Part shown: one piece after another, positions 45,384-57,316 of the stretch
How the letters are laid out: every line of letters begins with the position of its first letter
Position numbering within the stretch: position 1 is the first letter of the stretch
Assembly (NCBI GenBank): GCA_920105625.2
Contig: CAKKTE020000077.1
Coordinates: 2,337,723-2,401,722 of the forward strand
DNA from: Clusia tigrina
Lineage: Eukaryota > Arthropoda > Insecta > Diptera > Clusiidae
Direction: 5' to 3'
Length of the DNA: 64,000 bases
Program-made: the position numbers and the translations under genes
Notes under the pieces: generated by a model
What the model was told of the DNA's origin: nothing
What the model saw: only the letters and a program-made list of their open reading frames with translations
The model's database searches: none

Positions 45384-46373
45384 TTAAATTACATTGTATG
45401 GCTTTAATTGATTATTATGTACTTTCTTAGGTGTACCATTATATTCTATTAATGAATTTACTCCTAACTTATTTAGTATTTTATATGGTCCTTTATATGG
45501 ATTCATATTCTTTTTCCTATTTTCTACTTTTAATAGAACTAAATCTCCTATTTCTACATTAAGTGTATTCGTATTAGTTTTTGAGTCAGTTAGTGTACGT
45601 TTTTGTTTTGCTTTCATTAGCATTTGTTTTGCCTTTTCGTGGGCATAGCGTAATCTCGCTTTTAGCTCGTTGGCGCAATTTTCAAAGTTGTAAATTTTTG
45701 TGTTACTTTCTATTACTTCATTGGGTAAACCTGGGAGTTTCCCATATATTAATTCATATGGCGTGTAGCCCGTGTCAACATGTGGCATTGTGTTGTAAGT
45801 AAAAGTGAAGTAGGGAATCCACTTATCCCATTCGTCGTCGTTTGTCGATGTCAGTAGGAATTCATTAAAAACTCTGTGGTTGCGTTCTAGTGAGCCTATC
45901 GTTTGGTGGTGGTACGGTGTCGAAAATTGTTGTTGTATTTTGAGCAGTGCACATATGTTTGCCATTAGCTCGTTTGTAAGTTCTGTCCCGGTGCCAGATT
46001 TAAGTATTTTAAAGTGTCCGTATTTGAGTATAAATTGTTCAACTAATGTTTTGGCTGTTGTGAGTGCGTCTTTTGTTATCATTGGATGTGCGATTACGAA
46101 CTTTGTCAGCTCGCACTGCATGGTCAGTAGGTAGCGGTATTCGTTTGAAATTTTTAGTGGTCCTACGGTGTCAATTGATATGACTTCGAAACTTGTGTTA
46201 GGGGTGTCTGTTATAGTTTGTGGTTCTTTGATGTGTCTTGTTTGTTTACACTTTACGCATGTGTCACAGTTGGATACGAATTTCTTTACCATTTGGTTCA
46301 TATTTTCCAAACGTATCTTTGTTTTAATTTGAGTAGAGTTTTTCTTACTCCGGGATGTCCTGTTTTGTGACAT
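45384..46373 (-). CDS. D(-) integrase, long open frame with a damaged active site
   Basis: The frame has 329 codons. Zinc cysteines are in CDTCVKC. The catalytic core begins with SIDTVGP (first D) and has GSLERNH (E), but the second position reads KSGTGTEL where D(+) has KSDNGTEF, so the essential aspartate is Gly. The C-terminal module has YKGPYKILNKLG and KKVHNNQLKPYN. The length and open frame are striking, but the substitution should abolish strand transfer. The first residues overlap the upstream frame out of register. Confidence 0.8.
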   Translation of the reverse strand: MSQNRTSRSKKNSTQIKTKIRLENMNQMVKKFVSNCDTCVKCKQTRHIKEPQTITDTPNTSFEVISIDTVGPLKISNEYRYLLTMQCELTKFVIAHPMITKDALTTAKTLVEQFILKYGHFKILKSGTGTELTNELMANICALLKIQQQFSTPYHHQTIGSLERNHRVFNEFLLTSTNDDEWDKWIPYFTFTYNTMPHVDTGYTPYELIYGKLPGLPNEVIESNTKIYNFENCANELKARLRYAHEKAKQMLMKAKQKRTLTDSKTNTNTLNVEIGDLVLLKVENRKKNMNPYKGPYKILNKLGVNSLIEYNGTPKKVHNNQLKPYNVI

Positions 46374-47137
46374 TCATCTATTAGTTTGTATTTTAAAATG
46401 TCCTCCGTTATTCTCTTTGGAAGTATATAAATTAATATTTTTAGCTGAGGACTTTTGCTATTCATTTTTAGTTTTGCGTACGCTTCTTTAAATTCTTCTT
46501 TTGTATATATTTTGAATATTTCATCATTATTTGCAATTGCTAATTCTTTAATTTTTTCTTTCTTCGTTTTGGATATCAATTTCCTCAGAATCGAGTCTAG
46601 TCTCGCTGATTTATCATTGATTCCTGCATGCTTTATATTTTCATTTATATTTTTATTTTTAGGTCGGAGCTTCTTCAGAGTCGACTCTTGATTCGGTGAA
46701 TTGTCGCTTTCGCCTATGTGCACAATATCTTTATTTATATATATATTCATTTTTTCAAAGCTTTGATTTTTCTTGTCGACATTAAATTTTAATTTTTTAA
46801 TATTCTTGACGTCATTTATTGATGTACATTCCCATATTTGAAGGTGATCAGTCTCCTGAGATATGCAATTTCTCAATTTCTTATTTTCATTTTTATTTGC
46901 CTCTTCATTTATTTCATTTTTATTTGCCTCTTCATTTGTTTTATTTTTATTTGCCATCCCTCTCGTTATTACTAGGGTTCTTTTGGCTTTTTCATCAATT
47001 TTTTTCGGTATCATATCTTTTAGAATGTCCGAGTCAATTTGTATTCTTGACAATGCATCTGCATTTGTATTCATCTTTCCTGTTTTATATACTATGTTGA
47101 AATCATAGTCACTGAGGTCTAATCTAATTCTGGTCAT
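46298..47137 (-). pseudogene. D(-) RNase H end and long variable linker to integrase
   Basis: The frame begins LSDYDFNIVYKTGKM with NADALSRI, the RNase H end. It continues with about 200 residues rich in Lys/Asn/Glu, including a 9-residue repeat (NKTNEEANK, NEINEEANK). A conserved block follows (KHAGINDKSARLDSILRKL, also in D(+) near 62500), then the start of the integrase zinc domain (CHKTGHPGVRKTLLK). A frame change near 46330 leads to the integrase ORF. Confidence 0.75.
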
Positions 47138-47143
47138 TTTAGA

Positions 47144-47716
47144 TTAAGGGTTTTTATGAGAGAATAGTGATATCAGTGGTCGATGGTCAGTTACTACCGT
47201 GAGCTTTTGACCATATAGATAGGGTTTGAAAAAGTTAATACTCCAATGTATTGCTAGTAGCTCTTTTTCTATTATTGGCTTATTCAAATCGTGTTTTTGT
47301 AATGATTTCCTAGCATATGATATGGGTAAATCTTGTCCTATTTCGCCTTGTGATAGTACGGCGCCTAATGCATAATTTGATGCACCTGTAGTTAATATGA
47401 AGGGTTTATCAAAATTTGGGTATTGCAATAGTGGTGGGTTTATTAATTTTAGTTTAAAAGTTTCAAAAGATTTTTGGCATTCATCTGTCCATACAAATTT
47501 GGCTGATTACTTTAGTAAGGAGTTTAAACATTTTGCAATATCTGCAAATTCTGGTATGAATTTTCTATAGTAGATGCAGAATGCAACGAATCTTATTACT
47601 TCGTCTGCGTTTTTCGGTTGAGGGTAATTTTTTACAGTCTCGTATTTTGCTGGGTCAGTTTTAACTCCGTCTTGTGTAATCAAATGTCCTAAATATACGA
47701 CTTCTGGTCTCAGAAA
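47144..47716 (-). pseudogene. D(-) RT thumb/connection and RNase H N-terminus, truncated
   Basis: From 47716 the minus frame reads [17 protein letters not shown], then the connection, a stop near 47506, KFVWTDECQKSFETF, and RNase H. The RNase H motif reads LTTGASNYALGAVLSQGE, so the first catalytic D is Gly. It then has IIEKELLAIHW and VTDHRPL before a stop at 47144. The upstream YXDD part is missing because the sequence breaks into TA repeats at 47717. Confidence 0.8.
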
Positions 47717-49877
<2,161 letters not shown>

Positions 49878-49895
49878 TACTAACTCCTCCCCCTC

Positions 49896-51243
49896 TTAAA
49901 CGTAGCCGTCCTCGGCTGGCTGTGCAGGCCCGGTAGATCTATTGGAGCGCCAATTCCTAATGAATTGGAGCACTCTTAGGTTATTCTGAGCCTCCTTGTT
50001 CCTCTTTCTAGATTTGCAGACCCAAAGGATTATGACTAGTGCCAGCGTGGCCACGGTTATACGACGTGAAATCAGTTAGGTTCACTGTATGGAAGAAGGA
50101 ATACCCGCCCTCAGTAAAGGTGTCCTTTTGGGGTTTATGTAAGAGGTGCCGTTAATAAGAACTTCAGAATCGAATGTTATTAGCACAGTACCATTCACCT
50201 TTACGGGCGCCCTCTTTGATACCTCGATTATGGTGGGTTGGCTCCTTAAAAGTATGACTCCGTCGTCGATAGTCCGAAGATAGTGGAAGGCTGGAACCGA
50301 ATTGCAGGATGAAGAAAAGTTGTTCGCCAAGCGACTAACGCAGGTGTAGGATGGGTTGCGCTCGCAAAACCACATCGTCTTGTCGGATGGTTTGCAGGTT
50401 AAAGTGGGCAGGAAAGTTCTGTCACAGTTGGCTAAAACGGACGAGCCCAAGGACAGGACAAATCTATTTTCCCTAACGACAGGAAAAACTAACATACGCT
50501 CGTAGACTCGATCCACAATTGGGTATTTGACCAGGAAGTACAGCTCCGTTTCACTCTGGTACAGTGAAAGTATTTGAGACGGCTATAATACTCATTACTG
50601 TCACATTTCCCGAATGCTCCTCCCTCACTAGCTCTTCCACCTCACGGGCGTCCAATAACGTGGGATTTACGACGTTTAGTCTAGCCATCGCGATGGAATT
50701 CAGGAGGTTGTTTAATTCCATCATGATCACCCTATTGCGGCTGGTCACCAAAGAGAACAGGCTGGCTGAGACAAGCCTATCCCGTTTGGTGGGTCTCATG
50801 AGCTCGTTCACGGTGTGGCTTAGGTGTCGAATATGTTCCTGCATTACAGTATTGACGTGTATTTGTTGCCCGTGTGATGCGATTAACCGGTCTTGAGTGC
50901 GCGTAAGAGCTTGGAAGTCATCGGCGTTGGGAGTGCCGGCAATGAATTTTAAAGCCGAACCCAATATGTCAATGCCGCGGGCATGCCTATGATGAACCTG
51001 AATCAGCTGCAGTAAGCGGCTGATCTGCTCAATGTCAGCTTCAATTAGTTTCCTCATGTGGGATTCCGGGCAGTATTGAAGGATATTTTCCGACTGTTCA
51101 ACCGTTCCCCAATACTCCGACAAGTTGGTGGCATGACGCAAATACCCGTGGTCCGTAAACAAGGCTACCTTTCCTCCGGTGACAGGCACATAATAGGAAT
51201 GGTTGTAATCATGGATGCTGCATCGCATGTCATGCAGACCCAA
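49896..51243 (-). pseudogene. Element E Env, copy 2
   Basis: Second copy of the Env relic at 42669-44016 with the same two frame changes. Visible differences include one residue in the fusion-proximal segment (TPNADDF instead of TPDADDF) and one near the C-terminal part (FDSEVL instead of FDSQVL). The polypurine tract and LTR start follow at 49878-49897. Confidence 0.75.
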
Positions 51244-51359
51244 TAGTAACCTGCAACGATGTGGATGTAAGTGGCGAGGATGGTTATAAATTAATTATGG
51301 GGTAGTTAAGCTAGATTCTTGTGCCTGCCTAACGCAGATTGTCCTTATCTAGAGCTTGC

Positions 51360-51719
51360 CTAACGCAGATTGTCCTTATGAACCACCCTTCCCTTAATTA
51401 TGACCTTGGATCCGAGGTCCCTTTCGATTGTGGCCTGTGAATAAATCTTGGTAAGTTTGTTACCTAGCCTCCTATTCGATTTTATGAAAACCTTACGCCC
51501 TGGTTGGAATAACCGCGTTCGCTTTCCCCTATTGAGGTTTCTCAATTCCGATTCCTGTGCGGTCTTCAACCTTTCAATCACCGCGTCCCTTAGCTCGTCC
51601 GGAATGGAGTATGTTGAGAAGTTAGGCTGGCAGGATCGCCATGTAGGGTATGTTGAGAAGTTAGGCTGGCAGGATTGCCATGTAAGATATGTTGATTGTT
51701 GTTCACGCAGGATCGGCAT
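51360..51719 (-). pseudogene. Element E Pol C-terminus, copy 2
   Basis: Copy of 44133-44492 with the same tandem duplication; the first unit here reads CQPNF where copy 1 reads CQPNL, so the two units are slightly more alike. Confidence 0.75.
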
Positions 51720-51729
51720 TCAATTCATT

Positions 51730-52087
51730 TGCAGATTCTATACAATGCATAGATGCAAAAGAGCACTATAAAATAGAAATGCCTAACACGAAGCGGAAAG
51801 ACGCCCTCAGTAAAGGTTTTGACCGGCAGAGTGTGCCGTTGGCCAAGCTATTGTTTGTGCTGTTCTAAGACTTTCCTGACTTAGAGCACGAGAGATAAAA
51901 AGAATAAACTAATGCGAGTAGCAGTTTCAGTTGTCTTCAGATTAACTCTGCTTTATTTGGTGGCTCGCTGGCCTTTTTATATTATTGAATTCTTATTGTT
52001 TTCATATTCTAACTAACATAAAATATATCTATCTTATTTCCACTAGTTACAAATCATATTCCCGAAATTTGTCTCAAGTATCGGATT
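51730..52087 (-). repeat. D LTR fragment, copy 2
   Basis: The inner ~358 bp of the D LTR, matching 44503-44861, truncated at the end of the duplicated block. Confidence 0.8.
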
Positions 52088-52194
52088 AGTATTTATTGAT
52101 TAATAAAGTTTATATAAAAAAAGAAAGAAAACCAATTTGTAGCATTTATTATTTATGGAATTTACGGCTTCATAGATAAGAATTTGTTCGGTCT
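52088..52194. other. Junction between duplicated block and B3
   Basis: AT-rich, no gene. It could be the last remnant of a B3 leader, but no PBS or LTR is present. Confidence 0.35.
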
Positions 52195-53190
52195 ATGGAA
52201 ACGCCAAGAGAAGCTATAAGATTGCTGGAAGCTCAAAAGCTGCAGAGCTAGGCAATCCATAATAGAATCAGGAATTGTAGGAAGGATAGCAAGGAAAGAA
52301 AAAATAGCGCGTACTACCGTAAGCGCATAGCGGAATTAGAAACCTTGTTGAGGACATTCAATGATCACAACGAGGAGTTGTTAAATTTTAAGGACTGTTG
52401 TGGTGACAAGGAATACTTTGCCAAGGATTATCTGTTATATGTCCACGGTTTAACACGGGACTGGTTGACCAAGTTCAGATTGGATCTGGAAGAACTGGAA
52501 GCACAGGAAGATAGTCCTAGTTCGCAGGAGGACAAGGCTCAAGACAAGCTAAGGTCTTTACAGACGGAGGTTAAATTATTCGTAGAAAAATTGTTTGAAC
52601 AATTAGAAGCGGCAACCAGCAAGAGTGAAGCCCAGGTACTCTGGAGATTAGCGAGGGACGGTGGAAACTTGTCAATTTTGGAAGCAGCAGACCATGCATT
52701 AGCGACTATTCAGAGTCGAACGGAGGAAAAATTTTTCGAAGTCTTCAAGGATACAGAAAAATTGAAGATAAAAACGGAATTTCTGGAGAATAAAACTAGA
52801 GTACTTTCTAGGCAACTCCGGGAAACTGAGGAAGCAGCATCGTATCTGGAGAAGGAAAAGCTAGAGCTTAAGAGAATCGGGGAACTACTGAGCCAGCAAG
52901 AGTAAGATCGGTGTCAACCTCTCAAATACATACGCAAACAGTACTAGCTTTGCCACCAGAAGTTCGCTGGCCGGAATATTTAACTCCGGAAAGGATAAGT
53001 CGTGTGGTAAGGCCCAGATTAGTATTGAGTGAAGAGAGGGAAGCTGAATTTTTGTTTGACGCATCTGAAATCGGTGTCGAACCTTTTTCGCCGATAATTC
53101 CAGTACAGAGTAAAAACAAGAAATATCTGCTGAAGGAATCAGTACCAGTAACTGTACCGCAAAGCTCCAAGCGTACGAAGACTAATTAGT
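52195..53190 (+). pseudogene. B3 Gag N-terminal, coiled-coil part
   Basis: The ATG at 52195 starts a frame with a TAG near 52249. From 52345 the frame is open to 52905, with YYRKRIAELETLLRTFN and a coiled coil (KTEFLENKTRVLSRQLR, ETEEAASYLEKEKLELK). The next piece (52911-53189, VRWPEYLTPERISRVV) is in another frame. It aligns with B2 Gag but with many substitutions, unlike the following region. Confidence 0.75.
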
Positions 53191-54448
53191 TTGTGGCCGT
53201 CATTGGTTAAATACCTCTCAGATTCGGGAGAAGAGAATCTGGAAACTCCCACAGAGATTAACGCTAACTTTTTATCAGAGCTTAAGCAAGCACGTATGCG
53301 TAAAATGGGCATTCTGGAAGTTGCTCATGCGGTGGAGAAGTTGGTGCCCATGCTCTCAGGAGTCGAGTTGTATGATCTGAGAACTGAGATCCGGCGCTTT
53401 AAAGAAGGTTGTGAGCTAGCGCAACACAGTGTTCCGGAAGCGGACGGGGAACATTTAATAAAGTGTATTAGGCAAAGAACCACAGGTGATACTTTTGATT
53501 TACTGGTGCATAGCTCAGTAAGCACCCTGGCAGAATTATATACACTTTTGGATAGGACGTATTTAAAACAAAAGTCGTATGACTATCTCGTTCGGGAAAT
53601 TCAGGAATCAACTCAGACACCGAGGGAGGAATTGAGAGCCTGGGGACGAAGGCTCCAGTCTCTAGGGAATGCTGCTGAGACGGAAGCCAATAGGCAGTTT
53701 CCAGAAAATGTTGCAGCATACAAGGCTCAAGTAAAACGGACTTGGATTTCTGTGTTCAAGGCAGGCCTGATAAATAGGGACTTAGCTAATTATACTCTTA
53801 CTCTCACGCCGAGGAGTATGGCAGAGCTAGTGGAAGTGGCCTCGTTCGCTGAAACAGCAATACAACAGCGAACGACAACAGGTGGAATCTGCTGGACGAC
53901 TGCTCCAGCAGAGGTAGGAACAGTACAGCAGCAAAATAGATGTGGAGTCGGTAGATTGATGGGCCAATTTCCGGAACAAAGAGACCAGGAATTCCTGGTT
54001 CGGAGGTTCCAGTCAAGGAAACCCATTTGCTCATTCTGTGATAAGCCAGGGCACACAAGGGATGAATGCGTTACACGGAAAAACACGCCCTACTGTATGG
54101 AGTGCCAAACTTACGATCATGAGGCAAGTAGACACTAAATGGGATCAAAGTAGGCATCCAGCTACGAGGCGCCCGCTTCCACCCTTGAGGGACAGCAGGG
54201 GTAGCTTCAGTAGTCCCCTAGTTAATTCAACGGAAGGAATTAACCAAGGAAGAAATCCTTTCAAAACTGGGAGTGGTCAGCAGCGACCAAGTTGGGATTC
54301 TAGAAGTGAACCAAGGATAGGCAATAATATACAGGGATTGAGATGCTTCTCATGTGGACGAATGGGACATCGGGCAGCGGAATTCAGGGATAGGCAATCC
54401 CAACAAAGGAACCAGGGAAACTTCCAGCGGCCCAGTCGAGGCCAGTAG
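53191..54448 (+). pseudogene. B3 Gag capsid and zinc-knuckle part
   Basis: The frame 53191-54138 carries the capsid-like region (HAVEKLVPMLSGVELYDL, LLDRTYLKQKSYDYLV) and two knuckles (CSFCDKPGHTRDEC; CMECQTYDHEASRH). The TAA that follows is identical to B2. The other frame continues to 54448 with CFSCGRMGHRAAEF. B3 keeps the AELYTLLDRTYLKQK segment that B2 lacks, so B2 has an extra deletion there. Confidence 0.8.
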
Positions 54449-55380
54449 ACTGGAAACCCAAAAGAAAGAGAGTAATAATTAGGCCGGAAGTACGTGCGAC
54501 TAATAATGTAGGAACTACAGTCCAGGAGAAGGAGGAGCAAGAGGCTCTCCAGTATCACGAAGAGTTAGGGAGTGCATACACGTCCATATTGGGAACAAAA
54601 GGAGGTTGCTTCGCTATGAGCACGATAGGTGATGCCTTCATCGAGATACCCTGCGAGGAAGCAGCGAGTGGAAAGCTAGTGCTATTAGTAGATTCAGGGG
54701 CGGACACCAGCCTCGTAAGATCTAGTGTTTTACGGAAGGGGCTAGACATTAATCAAATGGACTTAAGAACGCTTAACGAAGCGTTTAGAGGGTGCATTAG
54801 GACATTGGGGTCGCTCAGAATAGGGCACAGTGGAGTTAAGGGTATGAGTTTTAGAGTGCACGCAGTGGAAGTGGATAGGAAAGGTATCCCGGCTGATGAG
54901 ATAATTGGCCGCGATAATCTTTGGGGCCGCACCATACTGGATGCGCTCGACCAGCAGTTATCATTCTATGATAATAATAAGAATAGAATCCTTACTTTTC
55001 CATTAATGTCATGGCAGGAAGGAACCGTGACTAGGGATAAGAAATGTGGTATGGAGGTAGTAAACGGAAGGTCAACCAGAGTAGTTACTATGCATGTAAA
55101 TACGAAACTTAGGACTGTTGTTTTGCACAAGCAGCAGCTATCGGAGGGCGTATATATGGGAGAAACCAAAACGCACGTTGACAAGGGTAACGCATCGGAA
55201 AAAGACTACCTGATCGATGAGGATTTTAGGCCTAAGTTCCCTAGTTACGATAATTTTAAGGAACCGAATTGTAGATCGGTAAATCAGATTAAACAAGTTG
55301 ATATAAGAAAAAGAATGGAGAGAGTGCTAGAATCACTGAAGTTAGACCCAAGCGTAAATTCAGAAGAGAAGGCGCAATAG
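54449..55380 (+). pseudogene. B3 aspartic protease and protease-RT linker
   Basis: The frame is open from the pol start (basic WKPKRKRVIIRPEV) through retropepsin (LLVDSGADTSLV, GCIRTLGSLRIGHSGV, IIGRDNLWGRTILDAL) and a 170-residue linker that B1 and B2 have largely lost (SWQEGTVTRDKKCG, RTVVLHKQQLSEGVY). It stops at 55378 because of a one-base change of frame at EEKAQ. Of the three copies this is the best preserved. Confidence 0.8.
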
Positions 55381-56155
55381 AAGCCATTTGTGCGTCATTC
55401 CATGACATATTTTTGCTGGAAGGAGACCAGTTGACATATACACCAGAGGTAGAGCATGAAATACCTACTAGAGTGGATCAAGCACTAATTAACCAGAAAT
55501 AGTACAGATATCCACAGGCTCACAAAGATGAGGTAAATAGGCAAGTGGAAGGAATGTTAAAGGATAACATAATTTCACTGAGTATCTCGTCTTGGAACTC
55601 ACCAATAATTTTGGTACCAAAGAAGGGAGGTGCTCAGGGTCAGAAGAAGTGGAGAATGGTCGTTGATTTTAGGAAACTGAATGACGCCACTATCAAGCAA
55701 GTGTTCCCGATACCAAGGATAGAGGATATTTTGGATCAATTGGGACACAGTAGATATTTTTCTACACTTGATTTAGCGAGTGGCTACCACCAAGTTCTAG
55801 TGGATAACCAAGATAAGCAGAAAATCGCGTTCAGCACCGGTTTAGGGAATTATGAGTTTAATAGAATGCCGTTTGGATTAACAGGAGCACCGGCTACCTT
55901 CCAACGGTTGATGAACCATGTGCTAACATGCTTGCAAGGGTAAGATTGTTTTGTATATCTCGATGATATTGTACTTTATGGGAAGAACTTGCAGCAGCAT
56001 TCGCAACGCTTGTGCAAGGTGCTCCAGAAATTACGAGAACACAATTTGAATTTGAACACGGAGAAGTGTCAATTTTTGCGAAGAGAGTGTTTATTTAGGC
56101 CATCGTTGCTCAGAGCAGGAGCACTGCCTGACCCGCAGAAGGTGGAATCCATTTA
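55381..56155 (+). pseudogene. B3 reverse transcriptase
   Basis: The sequence reads the RT lead-in (with TAG at about 55501), then a clean frame 55545-55943 with ISSWNSPIILVPKKGGAQG, VVDFRKLNDATIKQVFPI, FSTLDLASGYHQVLV and FNRMPFGLTGAPATF. The catalytic YLDDIVLYGKN is at about 55960, in a shifted frame. The thumb has the same shifted reading as B2 (RPSLLRAGALPDP). Confidence 0.85.
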
Positions 56156-56545
56156 AAAATATAGCAATTCCGAGGAATAGAAAGGAAGTGCAAGCATTCC
56201 TAGGACTAGTGAACTATTACAGAATGTTCGTAGAAGGACTAGCCGCAATTGCGTTGCCAGTGAATAAATTGCTACGAAAAGAAGCAAAGTTCGAATGGAC
56301 AGAGAGCTGTCAGCAAGCATTCGAGAGGCTAAAGGAAATAGTTAGCTCGCCACCGATTTTGGCGTACCCCTACTTTGAGCAAACTTTTTTGTTGACCACT
56401 GATGCTAACAATGAAGCATTAGGGGCAGTATTGTCACAAGGGGAAGTCGGTAATGACCGACCAATAGCATTCGCAAGCAGGGCGCTTAGAGATACGGAGA
56501 AAAGATATTCCACAATATAGAAGGAATTCCTAGCCATAGTGTGGG
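56156..56545 (+). pseudogene. B3 RT connection and RNase H, truncated
   Basis: The frame 56188-56520 gives FLGLVNYYRMFVEGL, then RNase H start LTTDANNEALGAVLSQGE (catalytic D present) and KRYSTI before a TAG. After KEFLAIVWA the family sequence ends in a GAGAGAGAGTAGAGAGAG filler. The second half of RNase H is missing. Confidence 0.8.
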
Positions 56546-57316
56546 CGAGAGAGAGTAGAGAGAGTTTCGGGAAATAAATACATATTGACGTTCCAAGACG
56601 ATTTCTCAAAGTATATGGCGTGCGTGGCTATACCCGATACTGAAGCAAGTACGGTGGCCAAGGCATTCTTTGATGAAATTTTAGCATGGTACAACATACC
56701 TAAGGTCTTGATAACCGACAATGCTTCAAATTTTGTATCAAAACTATTCTAAGAAACGTGTAATATGCTGGGAATCAAAAAATTGCATATAACACCATAT
56801 CATCAACAGGCGAATGGCTCATTGGAACGTAGTCATCGACCTCTGGCCAAGTACTTGCGCAGTTTCACCAAGGAAGACGGCTCGAATTGGGATCATTGGT
56901 TGACCACTGCAATGCATGTACACAACAATACTGTGCATGTATCAACGAAGCAAACTCCATTTAGGACGCTCTACGGGTTTGATTTCAACATGCCATCAAA
57001 TTTGAAGCGCAAATGTGCGCCAGTGTACAATGCTGATGACCCCAATAAAGTGAAAAAATATCAGTTGCAGCGAGCGCACGAATTGGTTAGAGAAAACCAG
57101 GATTGTGCTAAATGAGTAGCCAGGGAAGCCTATAACAAGGTACTAAACCCAGTAGTTTTTCAGGTGGGTGACCAAGTACTGATGAAGAATCAGTCTAGGA
57201 GAAACAAATTCTCACCTGTGTGGATAGGTCCATATTCAGTACCAGAAATCCGCAGCCCAGCTACAACAGTCGTAACAATTAAGGGCAAGAATAAAAAGCT
57301 ACATAATAATTTGTGA
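56546..57316 (+). pseudogene. B3 integrase, N-terminal domain deleted
   Basis: After the deletion filler the sequence re-enters inside the integrase core. It holds ITDNASNF (second acid), NGSLERSH (catalytic E), WDHWLTTAMHVHNNTVHV, FDFNMPSNLKRKCAPVYN, VGDQVLMKNQ and IGPYSVPEI. The zinc domain and first catalytic acid are gone. Stops near 56574, 56750 and 57113 interrupt it. B1 lacks exactly the E region that B3 retains. Confidence 0.82.

Larger units (their letters stand above)
44503..47716 (-). mobile_element. Element D(-): gypsy retrotransposon (mdg1/412-like), 5' part missing
   Basis: Minus orientation: RT fragment, RNase H, a long linker, integrase, PPT and 3' LTR (44503-45107). The 5' end is lost at the (TA)n border at 47717. 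The RT end ([31 protein letters not shown]) resembles the mdg1/412 group. It shares LTR and coding sequence with D(+) at 59770-64000. It sits within E pol. Confidence 0.8.

Noticed and set aside
46863..47108. Plus-strand Phe/Leu-rich ORFs that look like membrane proteins
   Set aside because: They are antisense to the Lys/Asn-rich D linker, which gives artificial hydrophobic runs.
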